Origin: a virus
Reading direction: 5' to 3' (one strand)
Virus record (IMG/VR): IMGVR_UViG_3300012936_000025
Location: 1 to 47,451 of that record
Length of the DNA: 47,451 bases
The notes under the pieces are model-generated. The model did not search any database. It saw only the letters and a list, made by a program, of their open reading frames with translations, and was not told the origin of the DNA. Both the position numbers and the translations under genes were made by a program. Positions within the stretch are counted from its first letter, which is position 1, and every line of letters begins with the position of its first letter. Below are positions 28,201-35,066 of this stretch, piece by piece.

Positions 28201-30747
28201 GGTACTGTACCTAGAGACAGACTTTCTGGTTCCTACAACATCTCCGTTGAACTATCTTCTGGATCTACGGGTCTACTTGATACCGACCTAGGTAACGTCA
28301 ACGGCAACCCACCTGCTTATCTGTATAAGTCTGGTGTCACCGCCTTCACCAGATCAAATGGTTCTGACGGTCTAACAAATGCTCTAGCAGCAGGTAACTA
28401 CCACGGTGTTCTAACCTACAGACAGGGTGGTAATGGTAACGACTCCACATATGGTGGTGTTAGACAGTTGGCATTCACGGACAACAATAAGATGTTCCTC
28501 CGTGGTTCTGGTTCTTCTGTTGATACAGAAACTACCGACTGGACTGAGTGGTATGAAGTTTGGACCTCTGGTAATGATGGTCCTGATACTGGCATGGATT
28601 CCGACAAGTTGGATTCTAAGCAAGGTCTCTTCTACCAGAATGCTTACAACCAGCAAGCAGGTAAATTCCATGATAGGCACATGCCTACCTTCCAGTTTGC
28701 TAAGGACTTCAGACAGAGACTAAGAGTTCTTGATACTGGTTCTGCTTCTACACCTAACATCCGTTGGGCAGTATATATCCAGAACAGTGTAACCACCAGT
28801 AACATCGGTGCCTTCTCTGTATCTCCATGGCAGATCGGTAACCAGATTAACATCTACCGTCCTAACGAAACTGAGACTGGTAAGATGACTATCGGTTTCA
28901 TCGAAGTTAACAACGATAGTACCGAACCTTCTAACAACTACGTTATCGTTCACGGTACTCAGACAGTTGGTGCTGGTGAGCAAATGTTCACCGAAGGTAT
29001 CAAGATCGGTTCTAACTTTGCTACCGCTGTAACATATCAGAACTGGACTCTATCTGATAGAGATCCTAACAACAACGGTAGACCTGATGGTACATACGAA
29101 GTTGCTTCTCTATATGGAGACAACGGTGTAGGTATCCTAAGTCTGGGTAGAGACGGAGTTGACACTGCTCCTTCCATCTACTTCAGAACTAGTGCTACTG
29201 GAGCACCTACTGCTAACGCTGCTATCGTTGCTACAGGTACACAATCTTCTAACTTCAGTGCTGCTCTTAACGTTAAGGTAGCAGACGCTAACTCCTTCAA
29301 GGTTAATAGTTCGGTTATCTGGAACGCCCAGAACGTTGACTTCCACTCCGATGGAACAACACCTACTCTAGATGCTCAAGGTAATATTACCAAGAGAGCA
29401 GCAGTCATGCTTGACAGCAGCGGTAACTTCACCGCTAACGCTATCACCGCTGACTTGACTGGTCAAGCATCCGAGAACGTTCTCAAGACTGGCGATACGA
29501 TGGAGGGAACCCTCTTCATCAGTGGTATTGCTGCTGCCAACCAGGCACTGAGTGTATCTGGTAGAGCAGACTTCCTCGCTGCTGTTAACGTCGCTGCTGA
29601 CCTGAAAGTTAACGAGGGTACTGGTACTGCTACATTCGTCGCTGATAGCGCCAACAACAATGTATTGATTGGTACTAACAACAGCGTCTCTGCTGCCAAA
29701 CTACTGGTTGTAGAGCAAGCAGATAAGGACGCTATCTTCAGAATGTATTCTACCACTGGTAGCCGTGATGCTCGTATCCAACTTCTCGGTCAAGGTGGAG
29801 ATCCTTCTGTCGAAGGTCTTGAGATTCAGTATGATAATGACACTGGCGAAGTCTTCTTCAAGCAACTCTTCAGTGGAATTACTACTACCAAGGCATTCGG
29901 ATTCAACACTGCTAACTTCACTGATGCCCTGACGATTACTGGTAACGGTAACGTTGGTATTAACAAGGTTGCTAACGATGCTATCGAACTTGACATCGCT
30001 GGCGATGCTAGAGTCGAGACCAGTTTCCAAGTTGGTCTTGCCAACTCCAACGCTGGTGCTCCTATCATCTTCGCTGGTGCTACTGGTGCTGAGACATCTC
30101 CTGGATCTGGTGCTTACCTCTCTAACTTTAGAGTTGGTAACCAACTACTTGGTGGTGACATGTTTGAGATTACCGCTAACGACGGTACTCAAGGTTCACT
30201 AACCTGGAAGTCTACTCCTGGTCTTGCTATTCAAGGTACTACCAACAGAGTTGCTATTAACACCAGTAACTTCGGCGGAACAGATACTACAGTAACTCCA
30301 AACGTAGCACGTGCTTACCAACTAAATATCCAAGGCGATATCAACATCAATGGTTTCGTCTACCAGAACAACGCTGAGTTTGTTACCTCACGTTGGACTG
30401 AAGCAGATAACGAACTGGATATCTACAGAGCATCTAAGGTCTGGATCAATGCTGATCCTACTGTCAGTGCTTTCACTGGTAACCCATCATACGCTCTACA
30501 GGTATCTGGATCTGTAGGTATTGAAGGAACTACACTCAACGCTGATGGAACAAGCGATGATGTAATCTATGCCAACGGCGACAAGTTGTTCGTTGACAAG
30601 TTCGGTGTATTCAAGACCAACAGAAATGTCATTGATTATGATGTCACAATTCCTGCTAACACAAACGCTGTTAGTGCTGGTCCTTTGACTATAAATAGTT
30701 CCACGGTAGTTACTATCGCTAACGGAAGTTCCTGGTCGGTTGTATAA
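19204..30747 (+). CDS. giant tail-fibre-like protein, 3847 residues
   Basis: A single 11.5-kb gene. Two GxGY(x)xPP modules lie at about residues 66-80 and 113-125. A beta-helix entry motif follows at about 297-360 (YVSEQIGSDSNDGRSP, then RTIKKA), as in pectate-lyase-like phage fibres. Two large blocks of about 80-residue repeats span about 797-1216 and 1577-1997, linked by duplicated RNxDYIADE and KCRRDI segments. A second beta-helix-like stretch lies near 2140-2200. The fibre motif PTQKAVRDF is near 2422, more GxGY modules follow at about 2563-2620, and fibre-stem motifs DADLLDNKDSSFF and DSDKLDSKQGLFYQNAYN are near 2978 and 3131. The C-terminus carries no recognised peptidase or chaperone domain. 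It is probably a long or side fibre contacting the host surface. It is preceded by a late-promoter core and followed at once by three possible tip adhesins. Confidence 0.8.
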   Translation: MSFQFNSDKERIRGINPTIYGENSILFRAGTGSNEKEVFRAQLDATTGGGRVGINRTGRRVERIDVDLGGTGYVQAPSVLVAEPDLPGGIRALASAELTAGSVSRILVEDPGDGYSQPPVITISGATGAGASATAVLDTVDYELDINGAIRTSTSIISDTARILNLDIDNFVTSNAQFRAPNLKNYQNGGGTPWQAETLVPKNSYRYYNIYVYQAMNVGTTGLQPPTHADGTELNGTVQFKHIGIRESLPDADFFNQTGDSGIFPRSVTPLLGDRSDAIATTEYVLNLATNDVGGRIYVSEQIGSDSNDGRSPVNPVRTIKKACQLAWETPGVKETIIVAGGNYEEDNPISIPPDASVVGDNLRLVIIRPRNERKHIFKFGDKNYVIGVTYRDAIDSLGDSQFTWDYAMVFDDKQRVIVDTTAGGDFDLPFPVGHQVFGADRFRARFSENGGLTNLQVGQKIFGVNSLSVGTVYAVTFDITDLSNGFHHLAGEFDFTVDFGTFNIGETFRYGGPGTEEYKTNVDLDVGDLIWNLGEEVYEVTVAGTSGTSAPTHDTGAEDATEGTAEFTYLRDAYSLIAQDIRSIRSEGEVVFSNDADLEGEPTNSITRIDFSLAGSGTLGGFGEPSVGVNGPTEDNGGIVIYTNPLTGRQGIHDFKDGEEIFISGLLADGGAEDLSWLNGYQRIYKVLDDADGRARRFIIPKKIPDVGGVPQFTQSDYDPGANARVTSASRNITFTLLNSPQKFSVSPPVARRFQDACLQIRNNIDYIADEVVGKVNDQFKKDHYSVYDIGGTPSSQFTPTNVQYNPSNGEAIFTVAGHGLSVGDGVKIADESITLVCGMDNYATEHKAPLAHHYSKGKSLPIIRKTPDTFTLNVGASGPDKYFTPTNVTYNPATGDVVLTVGEHGLSAGEGIVIDEESLGFTCTMDNNDSVKYYPRLGHDKYAARSIPIKSVTQTEITINAGKSKLDQYFTPSAATYNGATGDLTLTVGQHGLAVGKGVVIENESLTFTCDQNGHNTTHQYPRAGIDPFAGKSISITAVGNTQHTVEDATYNPANGEIVLTITNHGFTQGDWVLVEDGSLVFTCDLDGNVAQKAYPKANYDWASKRWLQISEVLQNSFKIIIDEDSWGDYTGTHTFVSAASNGLLRQDGTFTVNVGTAGSAISAQHLFVSASTNAVRHTPQVAHTFVSAASNCVKHLPQSPHQFVRSTSNSLSIGGGEFKIYLGQSSFVHTYVSGGTVEFGGNTYNITNFVYDNVVTGEATITTATSIVGLANDSVVKLDGILVECNINGVITQKEYPSFSIPVNDNKCRRDIGHFINAILRDLEFGSNYNVIDAAKKYISAGQIDFVDYEIIQTVRAFEYTRELMNYAMCKWRMGTGAPGQTTYTSQYTTLGRYVDPSIIDDDETPACDNVRSAINTLSYLFVDVITNDASGTVLDAAYLIARNKDYIADEAYGKTKSVYPTLNLNDIDERKCRRDINKITDAVIQDLVLGGNTASVEAGESYFTGTTLTGLPPSEVGPTLYTFETVRDLAILAMRNFKTGNGNGALYTSNYSPIPQFTDSTILVDPDGTPTSQWTPTGATYDPATGEFIMVIPSNTITTNDVIRLDLESFVFTCAMDGNATEHHLPGAYQLAATSARPVTNVTGSNVTINVGASGPDQEFTPTDVTYNPQTGDMVLTIATEASPHDLSIGEGIVLAPNAFSFTCAMDNHDSTKTYPRPGIDPFASRSIKIKDTTDTTITLNVGNAGQNKYFTPTNATYDPATGDMVLTVGQHGIGVGRSIVLDDNSLNFTCAQDGNVSVESYPRPGTDPFAGKSITVTGVGVTNHTPSNATYNAESGVIQFTVGNHGFAEGDYIKVDDGSLKFTCALDGNTVDKDYPRAGFDYVSGRWLQISNVQQNTFDINVGPSSYTGAHTFVSALNNAIKRQDGTMTINVGASPAGQQYAHTFVNATINAVKFLPQSAHTFVSAAANSVKHLPQSGHTFVRTTTNSVSVYPSTGNAVCAGVEQTLTTQYGIINDIISEVTPPGTVTKTTGTLFETGPITTVPDNVITALNGERLTIRGVADDFPIIEASPYTQNASVISFLGGSGALIDGSKVKQPNCPFPGLLADGTAKFPNQGKSMVASAFTIVSFGGDGYKITNDGYVQLVSVFCIFAANGVLCESGGYASITNSATNFGLNALKASGFRAEPYSFDSGYELNAQFNESYISSSSQTLGGRTQFVISDLGRAPLEHYIIKIEGYSHPTEGLYYYVDSVELLGDGPPFAARVTLEDGTGGGVALFKEDATGQIRNAEYIAQLNPQAKAALHRPSIVNSSSHTWEFAGSGVNYLALPENGGIKTEALEQVQENYGRVYVSGTDELGDFKVGTFARIENRTGNITFTGTVSISEVEFLKLKGGDVVVTGFDASNNLGGANSSNSKLPTQKAVRDFITNNLGPYINKPYSTNAVPRALVELTDSGKINIDQIPPLRPFNVFTVTTESQRLAIEGALAGDIVIQENIPPAASETFILNNDNYSLFLGFPVDPTLQFTIGDVFTGSVTGGKIQSTEYRQGVLFQINLTEGGAGYSSPPVVTITGGNLQAGGIHGAAEATVANGEVVKVDLILFNGYTGGKGYTSQPEIQIAAPTGGGAGAVTAEAEGLIESRLYGQIVNNVKIEDNDSIFSSDVPAETVNLTRVINTSAENISNWVSLSTTNISADNITSGTISTERLGTNATAANSFTFLRGDQSYALAVQSLKEPELRYFAVVKTAVGIDANVIAFELEPSLKPGHEITSITTGIQGGSKISSVETDGNTTTVVIDQLTTATIPVGTVIEFFRGDSPIFFDSTYTSGNFIEQIIIVDGGSGFDNGSYFSVPITGGNGNNLTVNMVVSDVGVDQGVVTNVTIVNGGDGYDTDFTIVDFPADIGNGTGLIMLAKRSTINKQYANVTIDINRVEGNTQFGSQDYSSLGVARFKQGDFTFGPNGAIGIYQGSDSGLDADLLDNKDSSFFRNASNLESGTVPRDRLSGSYNISVELSSGSTGLLDTDLGNVNGNPPAYLYKSGVTAFTRSNGSDGLTNALAAGNYHGVLTYRQGGNGNDSTYGGVRQLAFTDNNKMFLRGSGSSVDTETTDWTEWYEVWTSGNDGPDTGMDSDKLDSKQGLFYQNAYNQQAGKFHDRHMPTFQFAKDFRQRLRVLDTGSASTPNIRWAVYIQNSVTTSNIGAFSVSPWQIGNQINIYRPNETETGKMTIGFIEVNNDSTEPSNNYVIVHGTQTVGAGEQMFTEGIKIGSNFATAVTYQNWTLSDRDPNNNGRPDGTYEVASLYGDNGVGILSLGRDGVDTAPSIYFRTSATGAPTANAAIVATGTQSSNFSAALNVKVADANSFKVNSSVIWNAQNVDFHSDGTTPTLDAQGNITKRAAVMLDSSGNFTANAITADLTGQASENVLKTGDTMEGTLFISGIAAANQALSVSGRADFLAAVNVAADLKVNEGTGTATFVADSANNNVLIGTNNSVSAAKLLVVEQADKDAIFRMYSTTGSRDARIQLLGQGGDPSVEGLEIQYDNDTGEVFFKQLFSGITTTKAFGFNTANFTDALTITGNGNVGINKVANDAIELDIAGDARVETSFQVGLANSNAGAPIIFAGATGAETSPGSGAYLSNFRVGNQLLGGDMFEITANDGTQGSLTWKSTPGLAIQGTTNRVAINTSNFGGTDTTVTPNVARAYQLNIQGDININGFVYQNNAEFVTSRWTEADNELDIYRASKVWINADPTVSAFTGNPSYALQVSGSVGIEGTTLNADGTSDDVIYANGDKLFVDKFGVFKTNRNVIDYDVTIPANTNAVSAGPLTINSSTVVTIANGSSWSVV
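21592..22850 (+). repeat. repeat block 1 in the fibre gene (4 x ~80 residues plus HTFVSA repeats)
   Basis: Four in-frame units begin near 21592, 21856, 22117 and 22339. Each carries a pattern like FTPTNVTYNPATGDVVLTVG, then HGL...G...V, then FTCxMDxN, then YPRxG. The block ends with short repeats of the form HTFVSAASN...KHLPQS (about 22609-22850). The units are diverged, so they are protein repeats and not recent DNA copies. Confidence 0.8.
23932..25195 (+). repeat. repeat block 2 in the fibre gene, duplicate of block 1
   Basis: Four units begin near 23932, 24193, 24465 and 24688, in the same order as block 1. They are followed by the same HTFVSA / KHLPQS tail (about 24949-25195). The fourth unit of each block shares a distinctive ending (RWLQIS), so the whole block was duplicated as one piece. 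Confidence 0.8.
30690..30697 (+). promoter_or_regulatory. late-promoter core TATAAATA at the end of the fibre gene
   Basis: A perfect TATAAATA lies inside the last codons of the fibre gene, 53 bases before the first glycine-rich adhesin-like gene. It lies in a small palindrome (ACTATAAATAGT). Confidence 0.65.
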
Positions 30748-30750
30748 ACA

Positions 30751-31500
30751 ATGAGTACAATTTTTGTAAACAACATACAAGCATCGACTGGCAATCAAGT
30801 CGTCATTCCAGCGGGGCATTCTTTACTACTCGGGGGTACTGCACTAGATAGTTCCTCTTTGATGCCTAACCCCTCTGGACAAGGCGGACTTGGCGTTGCC
30901 AGTGACGGTTCTAATTATGTTTTTAACTCGTATGGTGCTAAAGGTATCATCACATTCACCTCAAACTCCACGTACTTTCCATCTTCAGGTACTAAACTAG
31001 TATATGTAAGATGTGTAGGTGCTGGTGGCGGTGGTAGCGGATACGCCGAAAGTGGCGCTGCTGGAGGATTCTCAGAAGGATTCTTTAATATGATTGGCGT
31101 CTCTTCAGTCTCGATTACAGTCGGTACTGGTGGTAACCCAACATATTATTCGGGTAATACCCCTAGTGGAACATCTTCGTCATTCGGAACTTTCTGTACT
31201 TGTACTGGCGGTAAAGGTGCTAACCAAAGTCACCAACACTGTGGTGGTCTACCAGGACTAGGTTCTGGCGGAGACGTTAATCTCTACGGTGGTGGTGGAA
31301 CGGGTCACGGACACAATGGTCGTGGTGGAAACTCTCACTTCGGTGGAAGTAATGGAACTGGTCACCCACAAGCAGGAGCATATGCTCCCAACCATCAAAC
31401 CCACGGATCATACGGTGGCGGTGGTGCTAACGGATGGGGTGGTTCATACACTGGTGCTAAAGGCATGAGTGGCGCGGTAGTAGTAATGGAGTACGGTTGA
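30751..31500 (+). CDS. glycine-rich tail-tip protein, copy 1
   Basis: A 249-residue protein, the first of three tandem paralogues. Residues 1-45 (MSTIFVNNIQASTG, then VVIPAGHSLLLGG) form a short attachment-like head shared by all three. A middle beta domain (about 70-150) carries VRCVGAGGGGSG and VSITVGTGG, the pattern of glycine-rich phage fibre domains. The C-terminal third is almost pure Gly with His: SHQHCGGLPGLGSGGD (about 155-170), GHGHNGRGG, and NHQTH before a final GGGG stretch. Such Gly-rich loops are known in T4-like gp38-type adhesins, where they determine receptor choice. An adhesin role here is inference from composition and position after the fibre gene. Confidence 0.7.
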   Translation: MSTIFVNNIQASTGNQVVIPAGHSLLLGGTALDSSSLMPNPSGQGGLGVASDGSNYVFNSYGAKGIITFTSNSTYFPSSGTKLVYVRCVGAGGGGSGYAESGAAGGFSEGFFNMIGVSSVSITVGTGGNPTYYSGNTPSGTSSSFGTFCTCTGGKGANQSHQHCGGLPGLGSGGDVNLYGGGGTGHGHNGRGGNSHFGGSNGTGHPQAGAYAPNHQTHGSYGGGGANGWGGSYTGAKGMSGAVVVMEYG

Positions 31501-32258
31501 TGTCTATTTTAAGAGTAAATGAAATTCGCCCACAAACGGGCTCGGCGGTTAACATCCCTTCTGGACATTCTCTTGTCCTAGGTTCGACGCCACTAACAAC
31601 AGCAAACATCATGCCTGACCCAACTGGTCAAGCTGGAAAGATTCTGGTTAGTGATGGTGCTGATCTAAACTGGACATCTGTAGGTCCAACTGGTATCACT
31701 GTTATCAACAGTTCATCGACCTGGAACAAACCAGCTGGTGTAACTAAGATCTACGTAAGACTCGTAGGTGGTGGTGGCGCTGGATCTGGTGTTGGTGAGA
31801 CTGGTGCTGCTGGTGGATACTCCGAGAGACTAATTGATGTCTCAGGTGTCTCTTCTGTGTCGGTTACGATTGGAACGGGATCTACAAACCCCACGTATTA
31901 TTCTGGTTCTGCTGGTGGTGGAACATCTTCATCGTTTGGAAGTTACATGACTTGTACAGGCGGTGGCGGTGGAAACCAAAGTCATCAGCACTGTGGTGGT
32001 CTTCCTGGACTAGGATCTGGTGGAGACTTTAATCAGTATGGTGGCGGCGGTGGCGGTCACGAATACTATTCTGGTGTTACTGGTGGAAACTCCTATTGGG
32101 GAGGATCTGGTGCTAGTGGACACCCCAACGGAGGCACATATGCTTCCAACCACCAAACTCATGCTTCCCCTGGAAGCGGTGGTACAGCTGGATACCACAC
32201 TTCATACGCTGGCAATCATGGTATGAATGGCATCTGTGTTATTTGGGAGTTTAAGTAA
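31500..32258 (+). CDS. glycine-rich tail-tip protein, copy 2
   Basis: A 252-residue paralogue of its neighbours. The ATG at 31500 overlaps the upstream stop by one base (TGATG) and is preferred over the TTG at 31497. The layout is the same: head ILRVNEIRPQTG, then VNIPSGHSLVLGS; middle domain with SSTWNKPAGVTKIYVRLVGG, the WxxPxGV entry typical of Gly-rich fibre domains; then SHQHCGGLPGLGSGGDFNQY, a Gly-rich variable stretch (about 180-215) and NHQTH. The shared HQHCGG and NHQTH stretches and the differing loops between them suggest a fixed scaffold with variable tips. Confidence 0.7.
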   Translation: MSILRVNEIRPQTGSAVNIPSGHSLVLGSTPLTTANIMPDPTGQAGKILVSDGADLNWTSVGPTGITVINSSSTWNKPAGVTKIYVRLVGGGGAGSGVGETGAAGGYSERLIDVSGVSSVSVTIGTGSTNPTYYSGSAGGGTSSSFGSYMTCTGGGGGNQSHQHCGGLPGLGSGGDFNQYGGGGGGHEYYSGVTGGNSYWGGSGASGHPNGGTYASNHQTHASPGSGGTAGYHTSYAGNHGMNGICVIWEFK

Positions 32259-33023
32259 ATGTCAACAGTTAGAGTAAATATTCTAGAATCATCCAGTGGT
32301 GGTGCTATTAACATCCCATCTGGAAATAGTATCGAACTGGGTGACAGTGGTCTTTCGCTCAGTGAAAATTCTTTGCCCCCTCAACCTAGTGGTGGCAATG
32401 GTCAGTATCTTTATAGTGACGGAAGTTCTTCCCCAACCTTCAACCTACCTGGACCTAAGAGTATTCAAACCTTTACCCAGTCTGGTACTTGGAACAGACC
32501 ATCTGGTATTGGTAAGATCCTTGTTCGTCTAGTTGGTGGCGGTGGTGGAGGATCAGGTCATGGAGAATCAGCAGGTGCTGGTGGATACTCCGAAAAATTA
32601 ATTGACGTTGGTAGTATTACTTCTGTAGCGGTAACCGTTGGAAACGGATCCCAGAGTGGAACATACTATTCTGGTAATGGCGGTAGTGGTTCAACCACAT
32701 CATTTGGCAGTTATCTTTCTGCTAGTGGTGGCGGTGGTGCTAATCAAACTAACCAACATTGTGGTGGTCTTCCTGGAGTAGGTTCTGGTGGAGATCTAAA
32801 CCTCTATGGTGGTGGCGGAACTGGACATTACGGTTATACTGGTGTTGGTGGTTCTTCCCATTTCGGTGGACAAGGTGCTACTGGTCACCCCCAAGGCGGC
32901 AACTATTCTCACAACCACCAAACTCATGCTGCTCCTGGAGCAGGTGGCGGTGCTGGATGGAGATCTAGTTATCAAGGAGCACATGGTTCCAATGGAATCG
33001 TCATTGTCTACGAATACGCCTAA
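32259..33023 (+). CDS. glycine-rich tail-tip protein, copy 3
   Basis: A 254-residue paralogue whose ATG directly abuts the preceding stop. The head is TVRVNILESSSGGAINIPSG, the middle domain contains SGTWNRPSGIGKILVRLVGG, and the C-terminal part contains NQHCGGLPGVGSGGDLNLYG and HNHQTHAAPGAGGG. Copies 2 and 3 share the WNxPxG motif; copy 1 has lost the Trp (TYFPSSG). The last two codons and stop (GCC TAA) are fused to the late-promoter core for the next gene. Three full-length copies in a row argue that all are expressed, either as alternative tips or as a heteromeric tip. Confidence 0.7.
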   Translation: MSTVRVNILESSSGGAINIPSGNSIELGDSGLSLSENSLPPQPSGGNGQYLYSDGSSSPTFNLPGPKSIQTFTQSGTWNRPSGIGKILVRLVGGGGGGSGHGESAGAGGYSEKLIDVGSITSVAVTVGNGSQSGTYYSGNGGSGSTTSFGSYLSASGGGGANQTNQHCGGLPGVGSGGDLNLYGGGGTGHYGYTGVGGSSHFGGQGATGHPQGGNYSHNHQTHAAPGAGGGAGWRSSYQGAHGSNGIVIVYEYA

Positions 33024-33030
33024 ATAAATA
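33020..33030 (+). promoter_or_regulatory. late-promoter cores CTAAATA / ATAAATA
   Basis: CTAAATAAATA contains two overlapping cores (33020-33026 and 33024-33030) at the stop codon of the third glycine-rich gene, 23 bases before the ATG at 33054. It is a likely start of transcription for the enzyme island. Confidence 0.65.
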
Positions 33031-33053
33031 AGTTACACGTTTACGAGAAGAAA

Positions 33054-33530
33054 ATGAAGCGAGTCCTCATGGATTACAGAGGCGTCATTACTGATGTCGC
33101 CGATGTTGGTAAAGAGTTTGAAATCTATGATGGTGACGATGCTCCCTTTCGCTGGGTTCTCTGTCGCCATGATGATGTAACCTCCGCTTGGCATTTCTGT
33201 CAAGGTCAATGGATCCGTCCTGATCAGCGTCTTGAGATTGACCAAGACATGAAGCGTAAAGTAGCATACGGTCTTATTGAAGATCAGCTAGACATGCTTT
33301 ATAAGGACATCAAAGCAGGTCACCTCACCGATGGCGCTTGGGTTGCTCACGTAGATAACGTCAAGGCAAACATCCCTCCCCAAAGAGATGTTGAAAACGA
33401 TGATACGTACAAAGAAGGTAAGTATCAGGTTATCCTCCATGGTAAGAATGATCCAGCATGGAACAACCTGCCTGATGATGACGGTAAACAACTGAAATTC
33501 AACAAAGAAAAAGACAATCGTCCAGAATAA
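33054..33530 (+). CDS. hypothetical protein between fibre tips and halogenases, 158 residues
   Basis: Not recognised. The N-terminal half (about 15-65) reads like a small beta domain with WVLCRHDDVTSAWHFCQGQW, where Cys, His and Trp cluster. The middle (about 66-100) is helical and charged, and the C-terminal 40 residues are polar and probably disordered (ending KFNKEKDNRPE). The ATG is preceded by GAGAAG and two late-promoter cores. The place directly after tail-fibre genes is where many phages carry a fibre-assembly chaperone, so that is a reasonable guess, but no chaperone family motif is visible. It could equally be the first member of the enzyme operon. Confidence 0.6.
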   Translation: MKRVLMDYRGVITDVADVGKEFEIYDGDDAPFRWVLCRHDDVTSAWHFCQGQWIRPDQRLEIDQDMKRKVAYGLIEDQLDMLYKDIKAGHLTDGAWVAHVDNVKANIPPQRDVENDDTYKEGKYQVILHGKNDPAWNNLPDDDGKQLKFNKEKDNRPE

Positions 33531-33539
33531 TTTTGTAAT

Positions 33540-35066
33540 ATGAAAGTGAATTCGATATGTATACTCGGCGGGGGCACCGCTGGGTGGATGACTGCTGCTT
33601 CTTTAGTAAAAAACTTTCCCGACAAAGTTATCACTCTAGTAGAATCCGAAGAGGTTCCTAGGATAGGTGTCGGAGAATCTACGCTACAAAAAATTAGATA
33701 TTGGTTAGATGATTTGGGAATCAAGGATTCCGATTTCATGAAACATTGTGATGCCACATATAAACAGAGCATTAAATTCGTAAACTTTAATGATGGTCTG
33801 GGTGCATGGCATTATCCATTCACTGCCAATGAACTACCTCCAGGTACTAAGTATGATATCGCTGATTGGTTTATCCATGCTGGTCTACATCCCGAAACTC
33901 CAGCTGGAGATTTTGCTAGGTGGATTACACCTAACTACAAGTGTCTAGAAGAGAATAGAATCCCGACACATGATATGCCAGGGTTCAATTTTCATTATCA
34001 GACAGCATTCCATTTTGATGCTTTGAAGTTCTCTCACTGGTTGAGAGATGAATACTGTGCTCCTAGAGGACTACAGCACAAACATGCTACTGTAGTTGAT
34101 GTAGAGTACAATGACGATGGTGGAATCAAATGTCTTGTAGATGACGAAGGTAAGACATATGAAGCAGATCTATTTGTAGACTGTACAGGTTTCAAATCAT
34201 TCTTGCTACAAGATAAGTTAGGAACACCTTTCGATTCTATGGAAGATGTCTTGATTAATAACAGGGCATGGCATACTACAGTTCCATATAAAGATAAGAA
34301 GAAAGAACTAAACGTATATACCACATGTACTGCTATGTCTGCTGGGTGGATATGGAATATCCCACTGACACATAGAGCAGGAACTGGTTATGTATTCTGT
34401 GATAAGTTTATTAGTGATGAGCAGGCGCTAGAAGAGTTCAAAGAACATCTAGGACACCCAGAAGATGCTGAGTATCGTCTGATCAAATTCAAGACAGGTA
34501 TCACAAAAAAAGTATGGAACAAGAACGTAGTGGGTATAGGACTGTCGTCTGGATTCATTGAACCCCTGGAATCTAATGGCGTTGCTTTCTCACATGACTT
34601 TGCTATGTACCTGTGTGATGTTCTGTCTAGGAGAGAGAAGGTAAATGCTATTGACAAGAACACATTCAACATCAGATGTAGGAATGCCTGGTTTGATTTT
34701 GCTTGGTTCGTAGCATTCCACTTTGGACTACAGACTAGAGATGACACTCCATACTGGAAGTATGTCACAGATAACATTGATTGGTGTGGTGGGTTTGCTT
34801 CCCATATGCCTGGCGTTACAGAGAAGTTCTCTGTTGTTCAAAAAATGTTGACGACATATGATCTAGGAAAGTGGACTCATGATACTATGACAGGACTCTC
34901 TTATATCGCTGCTGCTAATAAATTCAACCCATTCTCGGGGTGGACTATCCGAGAAAAGATACGGCAAGGCGAACTAAATCCGAACCTATTCCACGAACTT
35001 GCTGAGTGGGACAACGATAAATATCAAGAGAGCTTCCCGTTTGCTCACGAATATTATGAAAGTTAA
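33540..35066 (+). CDS. prnA: FAD-dependent tryptophan-halogenase-type enzyme, copy 1
   Basis: Family enzymes use FADH2, oxygen and halide to make hypohalous acid, which a lysine directs onto an aromatic substrate, classically tryptophan. At 508 residues it fits PrnA-like halogenases. Visible landmarks: FAD-binding GGGTAGW at 10-16, IGVGEST at 42-48, catalytic-type Lys75 in ATYKQSIKF (PrnA Lys79), the halogenase signature W270-x-W272-x-I-P (WIWNIP), and EPLESNG with Glu344 in the place of PrnA Glu346. The usual Thr after ESxG is Asn here. No signal peptide is present. No flavin reductase lies in the window, so reduced FAD would come from the host or from elsewhere in the genome. Substrate unknown. 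Confidence 0.88.
   Translation: MKVNSICILGGGTAGWMTAASLVKNFPDKVITLVESEEVPRIGVGESTLQKIRYWLDDLGIKDSDFMKHCDATYKQSIKFVNFNDGLGAWHYPFTANELPPGTKYDIADWFIHAGLHPETPAGDFARWITPNYKCLEENRIPTHDMPGFNFHYQTAFHFDALKFSHWLRDEYCAPRGLQHKHATVVDVEYNDDGGIKCLVDDEGKTYEADLFVDCTGFKSFLLQDKLGTPFDSMEDVLINNRAWHTTVPYKDKKKELNVYTTCTAMSAGWIWNIPLTHRAGTGYVFCDKFISDEQALEEFKEHLGHPEDAEYRLIKFKTGITKKVWNKNVVGIGLSSGFIEPLESNGVAFSHDFAMYLCDVLSRREKVNAIDKNTFNIRCRNAWFDFAWFVAFHFGLQTRDDTPYWKYVTDNIDWCGGFASHMPGVTEKFSVVQKMLTTYDLGKWTHDTMTGLSYIAAANKFNPFSGWTIREKIRQGELNPNLFHELAEWDNDKYQESFPFAHEYYES
35017..35023 (+). promoter_or_regulatory. possible late-promoter core ATAAATA inside halogenase 1
   Basis: GATAAATA lies 32 bases before the ATG of the second halogenase, the same distance as at established-looking sites in this window. 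It is inside coding sequence, so chance occurrence is possible. Confidence 0.35.

Noticed and set aside
30751-33023. Diversity-generating retroelement acting on the Gly-rich genes
   Set aside because: No reverse transcriptase gene or template repeat is seen in the window.
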